A stretch of DNA of 8,680 nucleotides, taken from positions 1 through 8,680 of the forward strand of contig WLNN01000049.1 in NCBI GenBank assembly GCA_009699765.1. Direction: 5' to 3'. The position numbers were made by a program, and so were the translations under genes. The notes below the pieces were generated by a model. The model ran no database searches, was not told where the DNA came from, and saw nothing but the letters and a program-made list of their open reading frames with translations. Below, piece after piece: positions 1 through 4,667 of the stretch. Position 1 is the stretch's first letter. Every line of letters starts with the position of its first letter. This DNA comes from Actinomycetota bacterium (lineage in GTDB: Bacteria > Actinomycetota > Actinomycetes > Nanopelagicales > Nanopelagicaceae).

Positions 1-201
1 TTAAAAAAGGAATTTGCGGTTGATTCGGGTTCGGCTTGTTCTCCAGATGATCTGACACCGAGCCATGTGATTGCCGCTATGGGTTATCAAACAGAGGGGC
101 ATCTGCGTTTTACTATACATCCGCATCACACCGGCCGCGATATTGAAGAGCTGATCACAGTTATAAGTAGTGAGCTCGAATCATTGAATAGTAAGTACTG
201 A
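1..201 (+). CDS. Cysteine desulfurase (NifS/IscS-type class V aminotransferase), C-terminal part, truncated by window edge
   Basis: Frame 1 is open from the first base to a TGA at 199-201 and gives the last 66 residues of a PLP-dependent cysteine desulfurase. The recognisable segment is the active-site loop VDSGSACS, whose Cys (residue 13 of the fragment) would carry the persulfide. It is followed by a PSHVIAAMG helix and a GHLRFTIHP strand, the usual end of IscS/NifS proteins. The SGSAC loop points to the group I (IscS/NifS) type rather than SufS. The enzyme removes sulfur from L-cysteine for Fe-S assembly, tRNA thiolation or other uses; which one cannot be told from this fragment. Its last 21 bases overlap the 3' end of the convergent adenosine kinase gene. 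erpA and nadA nearby make an Fe-S role attractive, but that is inference. Confidence 0.9.
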   Translation, partial: LKKEFAVDSGSACSPDDLTPSHVIAAMGYQTEGHLRFTIHPHHTGRDIEELITVISSELESLNSKY

Positions 202-1161
202 AGCCAATTCTAAAGCAGCGTCATCTCCATAAGCTTCACGGAAACGTCCGACAAATTCTTCTTTATTGAAACGATATTCTTGCGTACCCATAGTCTCAAT
301 TACATAAGTAGCAACCATTGCGCCAATTTGAGCACAGCGTTCGTGCGATAAACCCCATACTAACCCAGCAACAAACCCAGAACGGAACGAATCGCCAACT
401 CCGGTCGGATCAACCTTGGCTCTCTCTTGCGGGCACCCAACCTTAATTAATTCACCCCCAGCACTCTCAACGCGCGCACCATTAGACCCTTGAGTTACAA
501 CACGGTATTTTACTTTCTGAAGAATCTCTTGATCGCTCCAACCAGACTTTTGAATAGCCAGCGCAAGTTCGTATTCATTCATGAAGAGATACGTGGCACC
601 TTCAATGAGTTTGCGAATCTCTGGACCAGACATTCGGGCCATCTGTTGGGACGGATCGGCTGCAACCGGAATATTGTTTTCTAGCGCAACTTCCATGTGA
701 TGCAACATAGCCTCAGGATCATCGGGTGAAATAACAAGCAAATCTAGCCGTCCAGCTTTATCCATAATCGGCTTGAGTTCGATATTGCGCGCTTCAGACA
801 TTGCCCCTGGGAAGAAGGATGCAATCTGGTTGAGTTCTGAATCAGTCGTCACCATAAAGTGAGCGGTATGAAGTTCTTTTGAAACCTGAACATGACCTGT
901 ATCGACTCCATGCCGCGAGAGCCACGCCTCGTAATCGGGCCAGTCGATTCCAACAGCCGCGATTAAAATTGGAGAGAGTCCCAAGTTTGCTAGGCCGAAA
1001 GAAATATTTGCAGCGCAACCACCGCGACGAACTTGGAGGCTGTCTACGAGAAAAGATAGCGAAACTTTTTCGAGCGAACCAGCTACCAGCGAATCAGTGA
1101 ACTTTCCGGAGAAAGTCATTATGTTATCTACGCCTACCGAGCCCGCTACACCAATTCTCAT
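181..1161 (-). CDS. adoK: Adenosine kinase, PfkB/ribokinase family (AdoK/CbhK type)
   Basis: This is a 326-residue PfkB-fold sugar/nucleoside kinase. The N-terminal signature includes RRGGCAANISFGLANLG at about residues 45-61. The C-terminal signature DPTGVGDSFRSGF at 251-263 carries the catalytic base Asp257 and the anion-hole glycines. Stretches such as HKVSLSFLVD-like (31-40), ASFFPGAMSEARNI (114-127), ADPSQQ (168-173) and the late GTQE (292-295) resemble, from memory, the Mycobacterium tuberculosis adenosine kinase Rv2202c, which is ribokinase-like rather than eukaryotic-type. The expected reaction is adenosine + ATP to AMP + ADP in the cytoplasm, i.e. purine salvage. Substrate choice within PfkB families is hard to read from sequence, so a generic carbohydrate kinase remains possible. 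It lies 73 nt downstream of erpA on the same strand; a HesB/ErpA-like gene near this kinase is also recalled in mycobacteria. No Shine-Dalgarno sequence is seen at normal spacing; an AAAGGTG lies too far upstream (about 15 nt). The start is taken from the family-like MRIGVAGS N-terminus. Confidence 0.87.
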   Translation of the reverse strand: MRIGVAGSVGVDNIMTFSGKFTDSLVAGSLEKVSLSFLVDSLQVRRGGCAANISFGLANLGLSPILIAAVGIDWPDYEAWLSRHGVDTGHVQVSKELHTAHFMVTTDSELNQIASFFPGAMSEARNIELKPIMDKAGRLDLLVISPDDPEAMLHHMEVALENNIPVAADPSQQMARMSGPEIRKLIEGATYLFMNEYELALAIQKSGWSDQEILQKVKYRVVTQGSNGARVESAGGELIKVGCPQERAKVDPTGVGDSFRSGFVAGLVWGLSHERCAQIGAMVATYVIETMGTQEYRFNKEEFVGRFREAYGDDAALELASVLTIQ

Positions 1162-1234
1162 GGGTGGATTTAACTACACCTTTTGGAAGCAGGGGCTATC
1201 GGAACACCAATAAATTAAAGGAATTAATGCAGTT

Positions 1235-1594
1235 TTAGTTAAATGAGTCGCCACATGCGCATGAACCTTGCGCATTTGGGTTATCAATCGTGAAGCCTTG
1301 CTTCTCAATTGTGTCTACGAAATCAACCTTTGCACCCATGAGATATGGATCAGACATCTTGTCTACGACAACTTTGACATCTCCAAATGAGCGAGTGATA
1401 TCGCCTTCTTGACTGCGATCATCGAAATAAAGTTGGTAGCGAAGTCCAGAACAGCCACCTGGTTGTACTGCTACACGAAGGTATAGGTCGTCCCGACCTT
1501 CTTGTGCAAGCAATGCTGAAACCTTTGAAGCAGCTGCCTCTGTTAGCGCGATGCCGGTTGTGAGGTCTATTGATTGCGAAGTCTCTGTAGTCAT
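1235..1594 (-). CDS. erpA: A-type iron-sulfur cluster carrier / insertion protein ErpA (HesB/IscA family)
   Basis: This 119-residue protein is the full length expected for an A-type carrier. The three conserved cysteines are visible: Cys48 in QPGGCSGLRY, and Cys112 and Cys114 in the C-terminal SCACGDSF motif. The body follows the HesB order, with ITLTEAAASKV at the N-terminus, then YQLYFDD, and FVDTIEKQGFTIDNPNA before the CxC motif. These proteins hold a [2Fe-2S] or [4Fe-4S] cluster and pass it to target apoproteins in the cytoplasm. The gene is divergent from nadA, a [4Fe-4S] enzyme, with 60 nt between the start codons, and precedes the kinase on its own strand. No Shine-Dalgarno sequence precedes the ATG, but a TATTCT hexamer ends 7 nt before it, suggesting a leaderless transcript. 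The acidic, threonine-rich first 14 residues are ordinary for actinobacterial members. Confidence 0.93.
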   Translation of the reverse strand: MTTETSQSIDLTTGIALTEAAASKVSALLAQEGRDDLYLRVAVQPGGCSGLRYQLYFDDRSQEGDITRSFGDVKVVVDKMSDPYLMGAKVDFVDTIEKQGFTIDNPNAQGSCACGDSFN

Positions 1595-1601
1595 GTGGCA
1601 A

Positions 1602-1631
1602 AGAATACCCGCGCCGGCTTGCTGTTGCTAA
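1602..1631 (-). promoter_or_regulatory. Candidate leaderless promoter of erpA
   Basis: On the minus strand TATTCT (1602-1607) ends 7 nt before the erpA ATG (1592-1594), so transcription would start at or next to the A of the start codon. A weak -35 candidate, TTAGCA (1626-1631), lies 18 nt upstream. No ribosome binding site is visible, which fits leaderless initiation, a common mode in Actinobacteria. The assignment rests on spacing and a 5/6 match in the -10 only. Confidence 0.42.
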
Positions 1632-1640
1632 CCCAAAACG

Positions 1641-1646
1641 AGGAGA
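1641..1646 (+). promoter_or_regulatory. Ribosome binding site that fixes the nadA start
   Basis: AGGAGA lies 8 nt before the ATG at 1655, in good position for a Shine-Dalgarno sequence. It decides between this ATG and the in-frame upstream ATG at 1574, which has no such site and lies inside the antisense erpA start region. Confidence 0.75.
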
Positions 1647-1654
1647 ATACGAGC

Positions 1655-2806
1655 ATGTCTTCACCTACGAAGTTATCTAACCTCCTCCTACTGGGGCAAG
1701 GTTCAGATCTACTCTCGGAGAGAGGCGTTTCCTGTACTGGAGAACTTCCTGCCGCAAGTGACCCGAATCTCCTCGCTCGGGCGATTGCTGCAAAGAAGGC
1801 GCTGGGTGAGCGAGTCCTAATTCTCGGACACCACTATCAACGCGATGAAGTAATCCAGTTTGCTGACATAACTGGTGATTCATTTAAATTAGCTCAGGCT
1901 GCCGCTGATCAATCAACGGCGGAATACATAGTTTTTTGTGGCGTTCATTTCATGGCTGAGAGCGCAGATATCCTCACTGGCGAACATCAAAAGGTAATAC
2001 TTCCTGATTTAGCTGCCGGTTGTTCAATGGCCGATATGGCTAACGCGGCTCAGGTTGATCAATGTTGGTCGGATCTCGAAAGGCTTGGAGTTGCAGCTAA
2101 GACTATTCCAGTTTCATATATGAATTCATCGGCAGCAATAAAGAGTTTCACCGGCAAATATGGTGGAACTATCTGCACTTCATCAAATGCTGAAAAATCA
2201 CTTCGCTGGGCCTTTTCCAAAGGAGAGAAAGTCCTTTTCCTTCCAGATCAGCATCTAGGTCGCAACACCGCTGTTATTGATTTAGGAATCTCGCTCGATG
2301 AGTGCGTGATTTGGAATCCTTGGAAAACACAAGGTGGCTTGAGTGAGAGTGAGATTAGGAACGCTAAAGTGATTCTCTGGCGGGGGCATTGCTCTGTGCA
2401 CGGTCGTTTTACAAAAAAATCTATCGATGATTTTAGAGTCAGAATTCCAGATATAAAGATCATCGTTCATCCAGAGTGCCAACACGAAGTTGTTACAGCT
2501 GCTGATGTGGTCGGCAGTACTGAAAAGATAATAAAGACCGTTACAGAATCCGCTCCTGGAACACAGTGGGCGGTAGGTACAGAGCTCAATTTGGTGAGCA
2601 GGCTTGCGTCCAATAACCCGGATAAGAAAGTCTATTTCTTAGACCGAACCGTTTGTTACTGCTCGACAATGAACCGAATCGACCTGCCGCATCTAGTCTG
2701 GGCGCTAGAGTCCTTGGTAAGCGGACGGGTTGTAAATGAGATTAAGGTCGATGCTCAAACGGCGCGCTATTCAAAACTCGCGCTCGACCAAATGCTCGCT
2801 CTATAG
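1655..2806 (+). CDS. nadA: Quinolinate synthase NadA, [4Fe-4S] enzyme
   Basis: This 383-residue protein is a complete quinolinate synthase of the long type. NadA condenses iminoaspartate with dihydroxyacetone phosphate to give quinolinate, the precursor for de novo NAD synthesis. Family blocks visible in order: ILGHHYQRDEV (56-66), GDSFKLA (74-80), FCGVHFMAESADIL (94-107), PDLAAGCSMADM (117-128), YMNSSAAIKSF (155-165), TICTSSNAEK (172-181), FLPDQHLGRN (195-204), WRGHCSVHGRF (242-252), HPECQHEV (272-279) and TVCYCSTMNRIDLPHL (332-347). Likely cluster ligands by family pattern are Cys95, Cys246 and one of the cysteines at 334/336, probably Cys334. The start at 1655 is chosen because of AGGAGA 8 nt upstream; the frame stays open to an ATG at 1574, but those 27 residues are not family-like and run antisense to erpA. 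nadB and nadC are not in the window. The divergent Fe-S carrier and the desulfurase fragment could serve this oxygen-sensitive cluster (inference). Confidence 0.96.
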   Translation: MSSPTKLSNLLLLGQGSDLLSERGVSCTGELPAASDPNLLARAIAAKKALGERVLILGHHYQRDEVIQFADITGDSFKLAQAAADQSTAEYIVFCGVHFMAESADILTGEHQKVILPDLAAGCSMADMANAAQVDQCWSDLERLGVAAKTIPVSYMNSSAAIKSFTGKYGGTICTSSNAEKSLRWAFSKGEKVLFLPDQHLGRNTAVIDLGISLDECVIWNPWKTQGGLSESEIRNAKVILWRGHCSVHGRFTKKSIDDFRVRIPDIKIIVHPECQHEVVTAADVVGSTEKIIKTVTESAPGTQWAVGTELNLVSRLASNNPDKKVYFLDRTVCYCSTMNRIDLPHLVWALESLVSGRVVNEIKVDAQTARYSKLALDQMLAL

Positions 2807-2807
2807 T
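2802..2807 (+). promoter_or_regulatory. Candidate -10 element for a leaderless DUF3043 transcript, overlapping the nadA stop
   Basis: TATAGT, a 5/6 match to TATAAT, is formed by the last bases of nadA and contains its TAG stop codon (2804-2806). It ends 7 nt before the ATG at 2815, so the start codon would be the transcription start. No ribosome binding site lies in this gap. No convincing -35 is seen 16-18 nt upstream, so coupling to nadA transcription is an alternative. Confidence 0.45.
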
Positions 2808-2814
2808 TGCCTTC

Positions 2815-3369
2815 ATGACTGAATCAAAAAAAGGCCGTCCAACACCTAAGCGCAATGAAGCTGCACAGAAGCGCCAAGCTCTTGCACCAATAATTGGAAA
2901 GGAAGAGAAGAAGCGCGCAAAGGATGATGCGAAGAATGCACGTATCGCTGCCAGAGCTGCATATATGCGCGGAGATGAAAGTGCTCTCCCCGCTAGAGAT
3001 AAGGGCCCGGCACGCAGATTCGTACGTAACTTCGTTGATTCACGTCGCTCAGTTGGCGAATATTTTTTGCCAGTGATTTTTATTGTGCTCCTTCTAACAC
3101 TCATTCCAGGTTCTAGATCTGCTGATACCTCAGGAACAGCGAAGATTCCATTCACTCAAGTTCTTTCAATCGCAATCATGTACGCAGTACTTCTGATCTC
3201 CGTGATTGACGGTCTTATTCTGAGCCGCAAGATAAAGAAGGCAGTTGCAGAAAAGTACCCTGACACATCTCTGCGTGGTTTAGGCATGTACGGCTGGTTG
3301 AGATCTACACAGATGCGCCGTATGCGCACCCCAAAGCCCGCCGTTAAGGCTGGAGAAAAATTTAACTAA
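2815..3369 (+). CDS. DUF3043 family actinobacterial membrane protein, function unknown
   Basis: This 184-residue protein has three parts. First comes a highly charged N-terminal tail (1-80) opening with KKGRPTPKRNEA and rich in Lys, Arg and Ala, likely helical and cytoplasmic. Two membrane segments follow at about 83-99 and 114-136, separated by a short polar loop with Ser and Thr. A basic C-terminal tail contains a KYPD...RGLGMYGWLRSTQMRRMR block. The GRPTPKR opening, the ALPARDKGPARRFVRNFVDSRRSVGEYFLP core and the C-terminal MYGWLRSTQMRRMR are what I recall of the DUF3043 family, which has no assigned function. Both ends would face the cytoplasm, and the Arg/Lys density would suit binding to acidic lipids or nucleic acid, but that is speculation. 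It follows nadA by 8 nt, has no ribosome binding site, and may be transcribed leaderless from TATAGT at 2802. Its stop codon overlaps that of the convergent aldo/keto reductase gene by 4 nt. Confidence 0.85.
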   Translation: MTESKKGRPTPKRNEAAQKRQALAPIIGKEEKKRAKDDAKNARIAARAAYMRGDESALPARDKGPARRFVRNFVDSRRSVGEYFLPVIFIVLLLTLIPGSRSADTSGTAKIPFTQVLSIAIMYAVLLISVIDGLILSRKIKKAVAEKYPDTSLRGLGMYGWLRSTQMRRMRTPKPAVKAGEKFN

Positions 3370-4367
3370 GCGCGTGGATTTGGGCTTGCATTTTTAGAAG
3401 GATCTTTCTCTGGCAAACCGCCAAGTGCTTTATCGATTGCGCTCAGTTGCTCAGAGGTAAGTTTAATGCCGGATGCTTTTGCATTCTCTTTAACTTGAGA
3501 TGGCTTTGTCGCACCCATAATTGCTGACGATACATTGTCATTTGAGAGAACCCACGCGAGAGCCAATTGACCCATCGTGATTCCAGCTTCATCTGCAATA
3601 GGTTGCAAACGTTGAACAGCTTCTAGCACTTCATCGGTTAGCCAACGAGATATGAAGTTCGCTCCACTCTTCTTATCTGTAGCACGTGAGCCTGCTGGAA
3701 CTTTCTTTCCGGGCAGGTACTTACCGGTCAAAACTCCCTGTGCCATTGGCGACCACACTATCTGTCCAATTCCTTCCTTGCGAGAAAGCGGTACTACCTC
3801 TGCTTCAATAACGCGCCAAAGCGCTGAATATTGAGGCTGGCTCGAAACAAAACGATTGTAGTTATTGGCATCTTGAATTTTTAGCGCATTCTTGATCTGC
3901 TCAGCATTCCACTCGGAGAATCCGATGTAAGAAACTTTTCCTTGACGAATAAGATCATCAAAAGCCGAGAGCGTCTCCTCTAGTGGAGTTTCAAAATCAA
4001 ATCTGTGTGCCTGATATAAATCAATATGGTCAGTTTTAAGACGCTTTAGTGAGGCGTTGCAAGATTCCATAATGTGTTTGCGAGATAGTCCACGGTCATT
4101 TTTTCCTGCACCTGTAGGGAAATAAACCTTGGTGAATAACTCATATGACTCGCGTCGAACACCTTTGAGAGCGCGACCCAGAATCGCTTCAGCTTTGGTG
4201 CCTGCATAAACGTCTGCGGTATCAAAGGTGGTAATGCCGACATCAAGGGCGGCGCGTACACATTTGAGGGCACTTTCAGCTTCTACTTGGGATCCGTGGG
4301 TGACCCAATTTCCATAAGAAATTTCCGATACATACATTCCGGTTGAGCCAAGGCGACGATATTCCAT
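3366..4367 (-). CDS. Aldo/keto reductase, Kv-beta-like NADPH-dependent oxidoreductase
   Basis: This 333-residue TIM-barrel oxidoreductase reduces or oxidises an unidentified carbonyl/alcohol substrate with NAD(P)H in the cytoplasm. The catalytic tetrad is readable: Asp49 and Tyr54 in TFDTADVYAG, Lys80 in LFTKVYFP and His121 in YQAHRFD. The N-terminus MEYRRLGSTGMYVSEISYGNW and the blocks GKVSYIGFSEW (143-153), SSQPQYS (175-181), WSPMAQGVLTGKY (205-217) and the cofactor-end region AIMGATKPSQVKEN (282-295) match the subfamily related to voltage-gated K+ channel beta subunits and the YghZ/Tas group. The C-terminal tail from about 315 is polar and variable. The gene is divergent from the cobalamin-riboswitch operon, with 300 nt between start codons, and has the best-formed promoter in the window, TTGGCA-N17-TAGGAT, placed for leaderless transcription. 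Substrate is unknown; no vitamin link is shown by the protein itself. Confidence 0.92.
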   Translation of the reverse strand: MEYRRLGSTGMYVSEISYGNWVTHGSQVEAESALKCVRAALDVGITTFDTADVYAGTKAEAILGRALKGVRRESYELFTKVYFPTGAGKNDRGLSRKHIMESCNASLKRLKTDHIDLYQAHRFDFETPLEETLSAFDDLIRQGKVSYIGFSEWNAEQIKNALKIQDANNYNRFVSSQPQYSALWRVIEAEVVPLSRKEGIGQIVWSPMAQGVLTGKYLPGKKVPAGSRATDKKSGANFISRWLTDEVLEAVQRLQPIADEAGITMGQLALAWVLSNDNVSSAIMGATKPSQVKENAKASGIKLTSEQLSAIDKALGGLPEKDPSKNASPNPRA

Positions 4368-4373
4368 GTTGGC

Positions 4374-4402
4374 ATCCTAAAGGGTGGGTTGGTTATTGCC
4401 AA
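4374..4402 (-). promoter_or_regulatory. Leaderless promoter of the aldo/keto reductase gene
   Basis: Read on the minus strand, TTGGCA (4397-4402, 5/6 match to TTGACA) is followed after exactly 17 nt by TAGGAT (4374-4379), which ends 6 nt before the ATG at 4367. Both boxes and both spacings fit a housekeeping sigma factor with transcription starting at the start codon. No Shine-Dalgarno sequence is present. The -35 box overlaps the left arm of the inverted repeat at 4398-4428. Confidence 0.65.
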
Positions 4403-4416
4403 CCGAAACCTAATAT
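4389..4416 (+). promoter_or_regulatory. Candidate promoter of the riboswitch-ECF operon
   Basis: TTGGTT (4389-4394) and TAATAT (4411-4416) are separated by 16 nt and would start transcription near 4423, about 50 nt before the riboswitch. TAATAT is exactly the centre of the inverted repeat at 4398-4428. A second possible -10, TAAGAT (4461-4466), would start transcription right at riboswitch stem P1 but lacks a good -35. Which one is used cannot be decided from sequence. Confidence 0.35.
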
Positions 4417-4428
4417 GGTTTGGTTGGC
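4398..4428. repeat. Inverted repeat in the divergent promoter region, possible operator
   Basis: GCCAACCGAAACC (4398-4410) and GGTTTGGTTGGC (4417-4428) are inverted copies with 12 paired positions and a single unpaired G (4405), around the 6-nt centre TAATAT. No T-run follows either arm, so it is not a simple terminator. It overlaps the -35 box of the aldo/keto reductase promoter and is centred on a candidate -10 of the riboswitch operon, the position expected of an operator serving both genes. A further GGTTGG at 4387-4392 can compete for the CCAACC arm. Confidence 0.6.
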
Positions 4429-4446
4429 CTACAACTCAATACTTCA

Positions 4447-4468
4447 CAATCTTGAATATTTAAGATTG
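4447..4468. repeat. 22-bp near-perfect palindrome upstream of the riboswitch
   Basis: CAATCTT (4447-4453) and AAGATTG (4462-4468) flank a self-complementary AATATT centre, giving 10 of 11 matched half-site positions. It ends 5 nt before the riboswitch P1 stem and covers the alternative -10 TAAGAT. It could be a protein-binding site or, if transcribed from the upstream promoter, a 5' stem preceding the aptamer. Confidence 0.55.
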
Positions 4469-4472
4469 CAAA

Positions 4473-4565
4473 TAAATGTCTTCAGGGGAAGTTCGGTGAA
4501 ATTCCGACGCTGACCCGCAACCGTAAGAGTCGTCAAGGCTTAAGTCGGATTACCTGAGTCATTTA
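4473..4565 (+). ncRNA. Cobalamin riboswitch aptamer, compact form
   Basis: The conserved core of the B12 riboswitch reads in order: AGGGGAAG (4484-4491), CGGTGAAATTCCG (4494-4506), CTGACCCGCAACCGTAAG (4510-4527) and AAGTCGGATTACCTG (4542-4556). These match the family pattern GGGAA, GGTG-AA-TCC, CCGCAAC-GT and AG-C-GGA-ACCTG. A closing P1 stem is visible between TAAATGTCT (4473-4481) and AGTCATTTA (4557-4565), with a single U-U mismatch. P3 can form from CGG/CCG and P5 from UAAG (4524-4527) with CUUA (4539-4542). The segment between the CCGCAAC and ACCTG boxes is short, so this is a compact member without the large peripheral arms of the E. coli btuB type. It senses cobalamin and controls the ECF operon starting 102 nt downstream. 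Confidence 0.93.
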
Positions 4566-4667
4566 CAAGACCAACACCCGCCGAGGTTTGCGGGGCGCAG
4601 TCGTACAGGTTCACGCAACCTTTGCTACCTACCCCTGTGAGACTCTTGATTTTTTAGGAGCTCCACA
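4566..4667 (+). promoter_or_regulatory. Riboswitch expression platform with leader hairpins
   Basis: Between aptamer and start codon there are two local hairpins, CCCGC/GCGGG (4577-4594) and AGGTT/AACCT (4607-4621). An alternative stem ACAGG/CCTGT (4605-4609 with 4634-4638) overlaps the second. No stem ends directly at the T-run 4650-4655, so transcription termination looks unlikely and control is probably at translation. GACTCTT at 4641-4647 is perfectly complementary to AAGAGTC at 4525-4531 in the aptamer's P5/L5 region, offering a switch helix. Confidence 0.5.
4643..4660 (+). promoter_or_regulatory. Shine-Dalgarno AGGAG with a possible masking hairpin
   Basis: AGGAG (4656-4660) lies 7 nt before the ATG at 4668 and is the ribosome binding site of the operon's first gene. 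It can pair with CTCTT (4643-4647); extending inward gives a 7-bp stem, CUCUUGA with UUAGGAG, containing two G-U pairs and a UUUU loop. Such a hairpin would hide the ribosome binding site. Pairing is by eye, without an energy calculation. Confidence 0.5.

Noticed and set aside
1162..1190. Leaderless promoter for the adenosine kinase gene
   Set aside because: The hexamer at the right distance (TTAAAT) lacks the key second-position A and has no -35; cotranscription with erpA is as likely.
1574..1654. Upstream in-frame ATG giving a 27-residue longer NadA
   Set aside because: It has no ribosome binding site, is antisense to the start of erpA, and its residues do not resemble NadA; AGGAGA at 1641 supports the ATG at 1655.
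1740..2560. Alternative coding in other frames of nadA
   Set aside because: All are short, unrecognisable and lie opposite strongly conserved NadA motifs.
2636..2670. Paired cysteines in the VCYCSTMN segment of NadA as an unusual metal site
   Set aside because: One of them is the expected third cluster ligand, and I recall the same doublet in other actinobacterial NadA proteins, so it is not a novelty.
2742..3155. 137-codon open frame on the minus strand opposite the DUF3043 gene
   Set aside because: It is antisense to a recognisable family member, has an odd Arg/Ser/Ala-rich composition and matches no family I know.
4577..4594. CCCGC/GCGGG hairpin as a terminator
   Set aside because: It is a real possible stem but is followed by GCGCAG, not by a T-run.
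4650..4655. Run of six T as an intrinsic terminator of the riboswitch
   Set aside because: No GC-rich stem ends directly before it; the only strong complement of the preceding bases is over 100 nt upstream. It fits better as the loop of a Shine-Dalgarno-masking hairpin.
4657..4664. GGAGCTCC as a regulatory palindrome
   Set aside because: It has no loop to fold as a hairpin and arises from the Shine-Dalgarno sequence; eight symmetrical bases alone are weak evidence.
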